The notes under the pieces: model-generated | The model's input: the letters and a program-made list of their open reading frames with translations, nothing else | Database searches by the model: none | What the model was told of the DNA's origin: nothing | IMG/VR virus record: IMGVR_UViG_3300036859_000026 | Location: 1-38,842 of that record | Direction: 5' to 3' (one strand) | Length of the DNA: 38,842 bases | From: a virus | Position numbers and translations under genes: made by a program | Part shown: one piece after another, positions 5,368 through 12,793 of the stretch | Numbering within the stretch: position 1 is the stretch's first letter | Layout: each line of letters opens with the position of its first letter

Positions 5368-7441
5368 GTCACAAGCCAGTTCCGATGTGCAGCGCTGGCT
5401 GAATCTCATCGCCGCCTATGACAAGGAATTCGCCGCTTGGGAAAAGCGGGCCGGCAAGATCAATGAGCGGTATATCGACAAGAAGGCCCAACAGCGCAAA
5501 ACGGCCAACTTCAATATCCTTTGGAGTAATGTCCAAACCCTCATCCCTGCGGTTTTCTCCAGACTCCCAAAACCTGACGTATCCCGCCGTTTCAAGGACA
5601 ACGATCCCGTAGGACGGGTGGCTGCAAGCCTGCTGGAGCGCTGTCTCGATTTCGAGGTGGAGCACTACGGTGACTATCGCAACAGCCTGAAGAACAGTGT
5701 TCAGGACCGATTCCTAGGTGGGCGCGGTACGGTTTGGGTGCGGTATGAACCCCACATCAAGGCCGTAGATCAGCCCGAAGATGGCGCGATGACCACGGAG
5801 GATGTGGACGAAGCCGTAGAGGTGATCGACTACGAGTGCGCTCCGGTGGATTACGTCCACTGGCGTGACTTTGGGCATGCGGTCGCTCGTACATGGGAGG
5901 AAGTCCCCACCATCTGGCGCAAGATCTACATGGGCCGGTCAGCCTTGGTGCAGCGCTTCGGCGAGAAGCTAGGCACCAAGATTCCGCTTGATACCCGCCC
6001 CGAGGAACTGAAGAAGTCCAACTATGGGGCAGATGCGGTCGGGAACTTTCAGGCCTGCATCTATGAGATTTGGGACAAGGAGTCAGGCAAAGCTATCTGG
6101 CTCTCGAAGTCCATGGGAGAGATTCTGGACCAGCGGGATGATCCGCTGGGGCTGGAAGAGTTCTGGCCCTGCCCGCGCCCGCTGTTCGCCACGTTGACGA
6201 GCGATAGCCTAATCCCAACGCCTGACTTCGCGCTGTATCAGGATCAGGCCGAGAGTCTGGACATCCTCTCAGACCGCATTGACGGTCTCATCAAGGCGCT
6301 CCAGGTCAAGGGCGTCCACGATGCAGCCGTGCCCGAGCTGGTACGCCTTTTCAGCGAGGCCAACAACAATGATCTGATCCCAGTCAAGAACTGGTCGGCA
6401 TTCGCCGAGAAGCAGGGGCTCAAGGGCGCAATCGACATCGTGGACCTGACGCCCATTGTCAAGGCGCTGGAGGTAGCGTATCAGGCGGCCGAGCAGGTTC
6501 GCAATCAAGTCTACGAAATTACCGGGCTCTCGGACATCATCCGGGGCACGAACGACCCGTCAGCGACGGCCACCGCCGAGAAGATCAAGGGTCAGTTTGG
6601 AACGTTGCGTCTGCGCGACATGCAGAAGGAAGTGGCGCAGTTCGCCGCTGACATCCTGCGCATCAAGGCGCAGATCATCGCTGGCAAGTTCCAGCCAGAC
6701 ACGATTGCGCAGCTAGGTGGCGCGGAGCAGTTCTCCGAGGCTGATAAGCCGCTGATCCCGCAAGCGCTGGAACTTCTTAAGAATGCGCCTCTACGGGCAT
6801 TCCGCATTGATATCGAGGCCGATTCCCTCGTTCAAATGGACGAGGAGGCCGAGAAACAGTCGCGGGTGGAGTTTCTGGGCGCCGTAGGAAACTTCCTCAA
6901 GGAAGCCCTGAATGCTCCGCCCGAATTGGCGCCACTGCTTGGCGTGCTGCTCAAATTCGGCGTTACCGGGTTCAAGGTCGGCAAAATGGTTGAAGGCGAG
7001 ATTGACCAGGCCATCGATCAGATGAAGCAAAAGGCAGCCAATCCGCCTCCGCAACCACCTGATCCCGAGATGATGAAGGTTCAGGCTCAGATGCAGGGCA
7101 AGCAGCAAGAACTGCAGATGCAAGACCAGTTCAATGAGCGCCAGGCTCAGCGCGAAATGCAGTTGGAGCAGTGGAAACAGCAGCAGCAAGCAGCGCAGGT
7201 GCAGCACCAGAATGAACTGGAAGCCCAGCGCTCGCAGCTCGAACAGCAGCAAACCTCCGCGCTAGAAGCCATGAAACAGGACAACGATCGCAGAATCGGA
7301 GAGATTCAAGCGAACGTTGATATTCTCATCGCGCGGCTGAATAATGCCGCCAAAATTGAAGTAGCTGAGATTGCCGCTCAAACCACTTTGGATGCAGCTC
7401 AGATTTCCTCGGCTAATCAAGCTTCAGGAGAATCGGCATGA
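5360..7441 (+). CDS. Portal protein (P22/BPP-1-like)
   Basis: A 693-residue protein forming the dodecameric ring at the capsid vertex through which DNA enters and leaves. The N-terminus has the typical acid/aromatic helix region, then KTANFNILWSNVQTLIPAVF (about residues 48-67), and VRNQVYEITGLSDIIRGT (about 382-399), a hallmark of podovirus portals. Residues 560-690 are a Gln-rich coiled coil resembling the long C-terminal barrel of P22-type portals. Position directly after terminase supports the call. Confidence 0.9.
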   Translation: MTKSQASSDVQRWLNLIAAYDKEFAAWEKRAGKINERYIDKKAQQRKTANFNILWSNVQTLIPAVFSRLPKPDVSRRFKDNDPVGRVAASLLERCLDFEVEHYGDYRNSLKNSVQDRFLGGRGTVWVRYEPHIKAVDQPEDGAMTTEDVDEAVEVIDYECAPVDYVHWRDFGHAVARTWEEVPTIWRKIYMGRSALVQRFGEKLGTKIPLDTRPEELKKSNYGADAVGNFQACIYEIWDKESGKAIWLSKSMGEILDQRDDPLGLEEFWPCPRPLFATLTSDSLIPTPDFALYQDQAESLDILSDRIDGLIKALQVKGVHDAAVPELVRLFSEANNNDLIPVKNWSAFAEKQGLKGAIDIVDLTPIVKALEVAYQAAEQVRNQVYEITGLSDIIRGTNDPSATATAEKIKGQFGTLRLRDMQKEVAQFAADILRIKAQIIAGKFQPDTIAQLGGAEQFSEADKPLIPQALELLKNAPLRAFRIDIEADSLVQMDEEAEKQSRVEFLGAVGNFLKEALNAPPELAPLLGVLLKFGVTGFKVGKMVEGEIDQAIDQMKQKAANPPPQPPDPEMMKVQAQMQGKQQELQMQDQFNERQAQREMQLEQWKQQQQAAQVQHQNELEAQRSQLEQQQTSALEAMKQDNDRRIGEIQANVDILIARLNNAAKIEVAEIAAQTTLDAAQISSANQASGESA

Positions 7442-7572
7442 TTCCACGGTGTGTAATCGACCCCGCAACAGGGTATATGAAGATTGTCTATCTCTCGCAA
7501 GCCTTAGCTCCAACAAGTGTGATTGGTGGCTTCACAATTGACGCCAATGGCAATCTCTGCATCAGTGGGTGA
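7438..7572 (+). CDS. Small protein with GGFT motif (44 aa)
   Basis: ATG 7438 overlaps the portal stop. The C-terminal half reads VIGGFTIDANGNLCISG, closely like the N-terminus of the next gene (VQGGFTFDALGGLVVSG). The stop is followed three bases later by that gene's ATG. The product may be an adaptor peptide, or a remnant left when an appendage gene was duplicated or swapped. No domain is recognised. Confidence 0.55.
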   Translation: MIPRCVIDPATGYMKIVYLSQALAPTSVIGGFTIDANGNLCISG

Positions 7573-7575
7573 AGT

Positions 7576-8877
7576 ATGAGTTCAGTACAGGGTGGATTCA
7601 CTTTTGATGCTCTTGGCGGACTAGTCGTTTCCGGCATTGCTGCAAGTAGTGGTATCGGTGGTGGCAACGCCATGACGTTTTCCACGACCACGACTGATGC
7701 AGACCCTGGAACTGGGGTCGTCAGGTTCAACAATGCCACACAGTCCAGCGCAACCATCATCTACATGGATGCGGCGGATACCAACGGCGTTGATCTGACC
7801 CCATTCTATAAGGGTATCGGCGAGGGGCTGATTCTCACGTTCCGGCAATCGACTGCGAAGTGGCAGACGTTTATTGTCCAAGGCGTAGCGACGGCTACCG
7901 GCTATTGGAAGGTGACGGTGGTTTGGCAGATGGGCGGCACAGCGCTAGATGACGCTGCGGCTATTAGCGTTGATGCCTCGCCGACTTCTCCTTACCTCGG
8001 TACGCTCACTGGTGACGTGACGGCCGTTACACGCAACGCTGATGGCACGGTTGCGACGATCACTATCAATGGCATCGTCTGGACGCAGACCTATAACACG
8101 AACGGCACACTTGCGACAGAGACCGCTGGTGGCTTGACGAGAACGTATAACTACAGCGCGGCTGGCTTGTTTACCGGCGTCACCGGGGCAGTGGAGAGAC
8201 AAGCCGTCAGCTGGGGCACGCGCGGCTATTTGGCGTGGCAGGAGAATGACTGCCTTGGAACCAACTCACAGAACTTGGCGCCCTATACAGCAAGCGCCAT
8301 TGCGAGCGGCACAGCCAATGCGCCAACCGCAGGCATCGTGACTGCCAATCACCCAGGGCTGGTGCGCCTCACCTCGAGCACGAATGCTAATAGTGGCGTG
8401 GCATTGCATACAGGCGATGGTACAAACATGCTACTTGGTGGCGGCGAAGTATTCGTAGCCATCTTTCGGGCGGAAACGTTCACCAATACGACATTGCGCG
8501 CTGGCTTCCATGATTCGACCAGCTCGACGGCGCCTGTGGATGGTGTGTACTTTGAATACAGTGGCAGCGGGGCGCTGGTAGGAAAGACGCATAACAACTC
8601 TGTAGAGAGCGTGACTTCGACGCTACTCACGCTGAGTACAGCAACGTTCTACCGACTTGAAATCAGGCTGGATGAAACGCTGGGGAATGCAAACTTCACC
8701 ATCTATTCAGAAGCCGGAGCATCGCTGGCAAGCGGAACGTTGAGCACGAATATCCCAACAGCATCTGGCCGCGAATGTATGCCGTGCTTCAATGTGACGA
8801 ACAGCGGTACTTCCGCAACCGACCTAGCGCATATCGACTACCTAGGGTTCGGCTCACTGCGCCGGCTCTCTCGCTGA
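7576..8877 (+). CDS. Putative appendage/fibre protein, beta-rich (433 aa)
   Basis: It starts with a GGFTFDALGGL motif, then beta-rich segments with repeat-like RNADGTVATITING and TYNYSAAGLFTGVTG strings (residues about 148-215) that recall YD/RHS-type beta hairpins. The C-terminal 200 residues look like a concanavalin/LamG-type jelly roll (GVYFEYSGSGALVGKT, YRLEIRLDETLGNANFTIYS). Such proteins bind glycans. A place between portal and scaffold is odd for a tail fibre, so it may be a head fibre instead. Exact role uncertain. Confidence 0.5.
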   Translation: MSSVQGGFTFDALGGLVVSGIAASSGIGGGNAMTFSTTTTDADPGTGVVRFNNATQSSATIIYMDAADTNGVDLTPFYKGIGEGLILTFRQSTAKWQTFIVQGVATATGYWKVTVVWQMGGTALDDAAAISVDASPTSPYLGTLTGDVTAVTRNADGTVATITINGIVWTQTYNTNGTLATETAGGLTRTYNYSAAGLFTGVTGAVERQAVSWGTRGYLAWQENDCLGTNSQNLAPYTASAIASGTANAPTAGIVTANHPGLVRLTSSTNANSGVALHTGDGTNMLLGGGEVFVAIFRAETFTNTTLRAGFHDSTSSTAPVDGVYFEYSGSGALVGKTHNNSVESVTSTLLTLSTATFYRLEIRLDETLGNANFTIYSEAGASLASGTLSTNIPTASGRECMPCFNVTNSGTSATDLAHIDYLGFGSLRRLSR

Positions 8878-8878
8878 T

Positions 8879-9745
8879 ATGGGCCGCTCTCGTTTCAACA
8901 AGAACTTTCCGCACCGGGGCGGCCCCGTCAATACGGTCACGGCGCTAACGGCATTGCCTTTGCCGGCGAAAACGCAGGTATCAGGCTACACTGGCAATTG
9001 GAATTTCGGCACGACGATCACCGATTCAGGGACTAGCACGGTCCAAGTGCAGGACGTAGCAGATCCGAATGGAAGCGGTGTCCAGGTTGTCTTAACTCGC
9101 GTCAAGAATGCCTATGTCACCATGCAGGGCGGCAAGCGGGCGGAGTTCGCAGTCTATGGACCGTCTGACCTTGATTACTACCCGCTAACGCCAGGACACG
9201 ATTATTGGCTGGCCTTCGCCGTGATGAGAAAATCGGGTGAGACTTTCTCGTCCGCCGCAACAGCCAACGACGATCACCTCGTATTCCAAACGCACTGCTC
9301 AGAAAGCGGCGCGGATACGCAGCCTGACATTGCGCTAGACATGGCCCATACCGCGAGTGGCTACATTGATAAATGGCGCTTCAAAGTCTCCTATCGCACG
9401 GCATCTAGCGGCAACGTGACGACTGCGACGACGATCTACAACGAAGCGGCGCCTGTTGCAGATCAATGGATGAAGATCATCGTTCACTATCGTCCCGGCT
9501 ATCTCTCTTCGCACAATCCGCTCGTGGACTTGTGGGTGAGCAAGAACCACGAGGCGTATCGGAACGTCGTCACATGGACTGGTTTCAACACCTATAACTA
9601 TGTCCAGGCCAGTTATCCGCGCATTGGTATCTACAAGTGGTCAACGTTCTACGATGATCCGATCACTTACTACCAAACTAAGCTCTACTGCCAAGAAGGG
9701 GCCAATCTCTACAACGAGGCAGTAGCGGCACTGTCGGCACTATGA
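8879..9745 (+). CDS. Polysaccharide-lyase-like protein (heparin lyase I fold)
   Basis: A 288-residue protein. The C-terminal third matches the Polysacc_lyase pattern of a jelly-roll lyase: WMKIIVHYRPG (about 198-208), VDLWVSKN, a conserved TGFNTYNY, and the terminal PRIGIYKWSTFYDDP. A HDYWLAFAV strand occurs near 104-112. Members cleave acidic polysaccharides by beta-elimination. In a phage this suggests a capsule depolymerase or glycan-binding head decoration. No signal peptide. Substrate unknown, and the catalytic residues cannot be assigned without alignment. Confidence 0.6.
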   Translation: MGRSRFNKNFPHRGGPVNTVTALTALPLPAKTQVSGYTGNWNFGTTITDSGTSTVQVQDVADPNGSGVQVVLTRVKNAYVTMQGGKRAEFAVYGPSDLDYYPLTPGHDYWLAFAVMRKSGETFSSAATANDDHLVFQTHCSESGADTQPDIALDMAHTASGYIDKWRFKVSYRTASSGNVTTATTIYNEAAPVADQWMKIIVHYRPGYLSSHNPLVDLWVSKNHEAYRNVVTWTGFNTYNYVQASYPRIGIYKWSTFYDDPITYYQTKLYCQEGANLYNEAVAALSAL

Positions 9746-10029
9746 GAAAACGCTACATCCAAGACCCGAAGACGCTGGAACTTGTCCCTGCGGATGAGTA
9801 TGTGCGCGCCGAAGTGGATGCGCCCATGGTGATGCCTGATATTCAACCATACAGGTCGCAGATCGACGGCAGTATCATTAACTCGCGTTCCACCCATAAG
9901 GCCCATCTAAGGGCAAATGGTTGTATCGAAGTGGGGGACCAGGTACATCACTTGAAGCCGAAGGAGAAACTGCCTCCTCCCGGACTCAAACAGCGTATCA
10001 TCGATATCGCAAATGCAAAACTCCGCTGA
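9742..10029 (+). CDS. Conserved phage protein upstream of the scaffold (95 aa)
   Basis: ATG overlaps the preceding stop. The sequence has MPDIQPYRSQIDGSIINSRS (about residues 31-50) and HLRANGCIEVGDQ (about 55-67), a pattern found in uncharacterised proteins next to portal/capsid genes of many podoviruses. It is basic at both ends. The role is unknown; conservation within head modules suggests an assembly function. The next gene starts inside its last 17 bases. Confidence 0.6.
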   Translation: MRKRYIQDPKTLELVPADEYVRAEVDAPMVMPDIQPYRSQIDGSIINSRSTHKAHLRANGCIEVGDQVHHLKPKEKLPPPGLKQRIIDIANAKLR

Positions 10030-10483
10030 ACTGACGGCTGGTGAGCTTCGTAAACTCGTCAACTATGACGAGGATACTGGCGCTTTTACATGGCGTATTT
10101 CACGCGTTGGTTGCGCTGCTGGTACCAAACTAGGCGTGGTGCCGCACAGAAATGGGTATCTGCGTATAGGGATCATGCGTAAGCGCTATCTAGCCCATCG
10201 GCTAGCATGGCTGTATGTGCATGGAGAATGGCCGCCAGAAGAGATTGACCACATCAATCGAGACAGGACGGATAACAGAATATCCAACCTTAGGCTTGCT
10301 ACACGCAGACAAAACAGCCAAAATAATTCCCGTCGCGGGATTGCGAAGAATGGAAAAGGCTGGATGGCAGCGCTACACGTGGATCGCAAGCGAATCCACC
10401 TTGGCACATACCCATCGCCTGAACTCGCGCGCAGCGTCTACTTAAAAGCGAAGCGCTACTTTCACGAGTATTCGACTGTATAG
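10013..10483 (+). CDS. HNH endonuclease with C-terminal AP2-like domain
   Basis: A free-standing homing-type nuclease of 156 residues. The N-terminal RISRVGCAAG..G..VPHRNGYLRI region and HRLAWLYVHGEWP lead into the HNH core EIDHINRDRTDNRISNLR (77-94), with the metal/catalytic His at 80 and Asn at 92. The C-terminus (GKGWMAALHVDRKRIHLGTY) is an AP2-like DNA-binding sheet. Same strand as the head genes and overlapping the previous gene, it is probably an insertion that rides the structural operon. Target unknown. Confidence 0.9.
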   Translation: MQNSAELTAGELRKLVNYDEDTGAFTWRISRVGCAAGTKLGVVPHRNGYLRIGIMRKRYLAHRLAWLYVHGEWPPEEIDHINRDRTDNRISNLRLATRRQNSQNNSRRGIAKNGKGWMAALHVDRKRIHLGTYPSPELARSVYLKAKRYFHEYSTV

Positions 10484-10491
10484 GGGTAATC

Positions 10492-10869
10492 ATGGCATAC
10501 GCAAAGGAAATGATGGGCGTCGGCTTCTCCGCTGGTCAGGCGGCAGGAGCTGGCGGTATCTATACCGCAGTAACGGCAGCAGGCTCTGTACAGGGCGATG
10601 CAGCTACGGTCGGCGCCTCCATGAGCGTGGTCGGCAGTGCTGATGGCACCAAGGGCGTGATTCTGCCTGCCGGCATGCCCGGTGATGAGTGCTGGATTTT
10701 CAATAACTCCGCCTCGACGCTGAAGGTATACCCCCCGAGCGGTTCGGCTATTGCTGTGGTCGGCACTGGTCTCGGCACGGCTAACTCGGCTTTCTCGCAG
10801 CTCACATACAAGGCGACCCTGTATAAGTGGCTGACCTCTACCCAAATCCTCGCCCTGACGAGCGCCTAA
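10492..10869 (+). CDS. Putative small virion/decoration protein (125 aa)
   Basis: ATG follows an AGGGGTAATC ribosome site. The protein is Ala/Gly/Thr/Ser-rich and beta-prone, with a VILPAGMPGDECWIFNNSAS segment (about residues 61-80) typical of small jelly-roll or head-fibre-like proteins of phages. No signal peptide or membrane segment. It lies directly before the scaffold. Function inferred only from position and composition. Confidence 0.45.
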   Translation: MAYAKEMMGVGFSAGQAAGAGGIYTAVTAAGSVQGDAATVGASMSVVGSADGTKGVILPAGMPGDECWIFNNSASTLKVYPPSGSAIAVVGTGLGTANSAFSQLTYKATLYKWLTSTQILALTSA

Positions 10870-10872
10870 CAC

Positions 10873-11907
10873 ATGGCTGATCTTCGCGAAGCACTCGCAG
10901 CAAGTCTCGAATCGATCGAGACTCAGGGAGAAGTCGCCCCCGCTCAGTCCGCTGAAGCGTCACCGACCGTCGTCACGGGTGAGCCGGCTGATACTCGAAC
11001 GCCGGCTGAGCGGGCTCGCGATGAGGCTGGACGCTTCGTAGCGAAAGAGGGTGAGCCACAAGCTCAACAGGCAGCGCCTGAGCCACAAGCACAGGTTCAG
11101 CGGCCCAGCACCTGGAAAAAGGAGTATTGGCCACTCTACGACAAGCTCGCCACTGGCCAAGTCCTGACGCCGGAAGAGGCAAAGAAACTCGCTGACTACA
11201 CCAATCAGCGGGAAAACGAGTTCAAGAGCGGGGTTTCGACCTACAAAGCTGAGGCAGAAAATGCCAAAGGGCTCCAGTCGGCGATTGCACCGTTTCTGCC
11301 CGAACTCCAACGCTACAACATTGACCCGGGCCAGTGGATCAGCAACCTCGGCCGTGCGCATCAGACGCTGGCACTAGGCTCTCCGCAAGAGAAGGTTTTG
11401 ATGTTCCAGCGCCTGGCGCAGGAATACGGCGTTCCTCTTGAAGCGCTCGGCCAGCAACAGCAACAGGTCGACCCGCAGATTCAATGGTTCTCCCAGGAAC
11501 TGGGGAACCTCAAGAATCAATGGCAAACGTTCCAGTCTGCTCAACAGCAGGCAGAACAGGCTCAGATTCAGAGCCAGATTCAAGCATTCGCGAGTGATGC
11601 AAGTCACCCGCATTTCGAGGCAGTCAAGGACCAAATGGCTGGACTACTCCAGAGCGGTATGGCCCAAGACCTTCAAAGCGCCTATGACAAGGCTGTCAGG
11701 CTGAACGATGACGTTTGGGGGCAGGTGCAGCAACAGCGCCAAGCCCAGACGACTCAACAGGCCCAGCAAGCCGTTGCTAAGGCGAAAGCGGCAGCGGTAA
11801 GTCCGAAGAGTGCTTCTCCAAGCGCTACCGGAAATGCTGCGCCGAAAGGTTTGCGCGCTCAATTAGAGGCCGGTCTTGACGCGGCACTCGGGGGCGGCAG
11901 GGTTTAA
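10873..11907 (+). CDS. Scaffolding protein (putative)
   Basis: A 344-residue, low-complexity, Gln/Ala/Glu-rich helical protein directly upstream of the capsid gene, the standard place for an internal scaffold. The first 80 residues are Pro/Ala/Glu-rich and disordered. WKKEYWPLYDKL (about 82-93) resembles conserved cores of podovirus scaffolds. Residues 190-300 are coiled coil with long Gln runs, and a basic C-terminus (PKGLRAQLEAGLDAAL) could contact the capsid shell. Scaffolds guide procapsid assembly and leave before DNA enters. Confidence 0.7.
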   Translation: MADLREALAASLESIETQGEVAPAQSAEASPTVVTGEPADTRTPAERARDEAGRFVAKEGEPQAQQAAPEPQAQVQRPSTWKKEYWPLYDKLATGQVLTPEEAKKLADYTNQRENEFKSGVSTYKAEAENAKGLQSAIAPFLPELQRYNIDPGQWISNLGRAHQTLALGSPQEKVLMFQRLAQEYGVPLEALGQQQQQVDPQIQWFSQELGNLKNQWQTFQSAQQQAEQAQIQSQIQAFASDASHPHFEAVKDQMAGLLQSGMAQDLQSAYDKAVRLNDDVWGQVQQQRQAQTTQQAQQAVAKAKAAAVSPKSASPSATGNAAPKGLRAQLEAGLDAALGGGRV

Positions 11908-11926
11908 CGGTTTACAGGAGATAATT

Positions 11927-11965
11927 ATGGCCTTCGCCAATTCGGCGATTTCCGACATTATCGCT
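11927..11965 (+). CDS. Major capsid protein, exon 1 (13 codons)
   Basis: ATG 11927 follows an ACAGGAGATA ribosome site. The 13 codons encode MAFANSAISDIIA, the typical N-terminal arm of this capsid family, and the frame then meets a stop within the intron (TAA at 11966-11968). Joined to 12794 it continues TTIQSRSGELADNV, restoring a 331-residue capsid protein. The last base is T, as required for the G-U pair at a group I 5' splice site. Confidence 0.85.
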
Positions 11966-12540
11966 TAACGCAAAGCTGTAATGTCTGCTTCGGTGATCCG
12001 GCAATGCTTCTTCCTGTTCGCTTCAGTAGTCAAGTACTGAAGATTCCAAGGAACATGAAGCCCGCTAACCGGCCTACCGTCAATGATGTCTTTCAGAGGA
12101 GCGATGTGATCCACCTCGTGGCCTTCTGGGCAAGCTGCGTAAATCGCAAGGATGGCTTCTAGATCGACCCATAGTGGCGTTCTATCCTTGACATCTTTGC
12201 GGCGAAAGTACTTGCGAGCTGGATCGAATGGGTCTATGGCCCACCGCTCGCGGCGTTTCTGGTTGAGGGAGTCTCTAAGTTTGTCATACCGCTCCTTCTT
12301 CAAAGAAACGGTTTTCTGTTTATAGGCTGGGTCGTTTTGGTATTTGTCGCGGCGCCATTCGTTTTGGTACTCCGCGTACTTACCAAAGTACTTTGAGGCG
12401 CGAGTCTTGTTGTCCGCAAGGGAGCAAGGCTTGCAAAGATGGGCGATACCTGTGCCCTTCTTGTAGTAGTCGCCTCGGGGTTTATCGATCTTGCATGCTG
12501 GACAGATTTTGCTTTCGCGTGGCTTGGGACCGGGTTTCAT
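11965..12540 (-). CDS. Intron-borne HNH homing endonuclease, antisense to the capsid gene
   Basis: A 191-residue protein with an N-terminal zinc ribbon (CPAC at 13-16, CKPC at 36-39), a basic helical linker and a C-terminal HNH nuclease: HEVDHIAPL (141-149, His at 145), WNLQYLTTEANRKKH (165-179, Asn at 166). It is encoded on the strand opposite its host intron, so the intron-containing capsid transcript cannot make it. Its stop codon (11965-11967) covers the 5' splice junction. A perfect TATAAT at 12548-12553 lies seven bases before this ATG. ATG 12549 is an alternative start. Confidence 0.88.
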   Translation of the reverse strand: MKPGPKPRESKICPACKIDKPRGDYYKKGTGIAHLCKPCSLADNKTRASKYFGKYAEYQNEWRRDKYQNDPAYKQKTVSLKKERYDKLRDSLNQKRRERWAIDPFDPARKYFRRKDVKDRTPLWVDLEAILAIYAACPEGHEVDHIAPLKDIIDGRPVSGLHVPWNLQYLTTEANRKKHCRITEADITALR

Positions 12541-12793
12541 AGCAGACATTATAGCGAACAAGGCGATGTAAAACAGGGTGAATTCGGTGGAAACCCAGAA
12601 CGGGCAACGCCGAGCGAAGCCGTAGATGTAGGGGAAACCTGAGGGCTACGGAACGTGTAACGACTAGGGTCCGCGCGAAAGCAGTAATGGCCCCACGAGC
12701 GCCCTGCCTCACGTATGTGAGTGATGACATAGTCTGAGCACCATAGGAATATGGTGATGCACCGGATAAAGAGCCGGCGCGATAACAGAACTG
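11966..12793 (+). ncRNA. Group I intron in the major capsid gene (828 nt)
   Basis: It interrupts the capsid frame after codon 13. Exon TATCGCT pairs with intron 11992-11997 (GGTGAT), giving a 6-bp P1 with a U-G pair at the splice site. The 3' end is a G at 12793. The core is clear: a Q-like AACGCCGAGCGAAGCC (12606-12621), P7 halves GACTA (12662-12666) and TAGTC (12730-12734), a CACCATA-GGAA-TATGGTG hairpin (P9, about 12740-12757), and a final CCGG stem-loop. Self-splicing would restore the capsid frame. An HNH gene occupies the opposite strand of the 5' two-thirds. Confidence 0.88.
12548..12553 (-). promoter_or_regulatory. -10 element for the antisense HNH gene
   Basis: A perfect TATAAT on the minus strand ends seven bases before the HNH ATG at 12540, so transcription would begin at or next to the start codon (leaderless message). 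The -35 region is weak (CTGTTT at a 17-base spacing). It lies inside the intron just before the conserved core. Confidence 0.5.

Noticed and set aside
7576-9745. Diversity-generating retroelement (variable target genes)
   Set aside because: BPP-1-like phages can carry one, but no reverse transcriptase, template repeat or C-type lectin variable region was seen.
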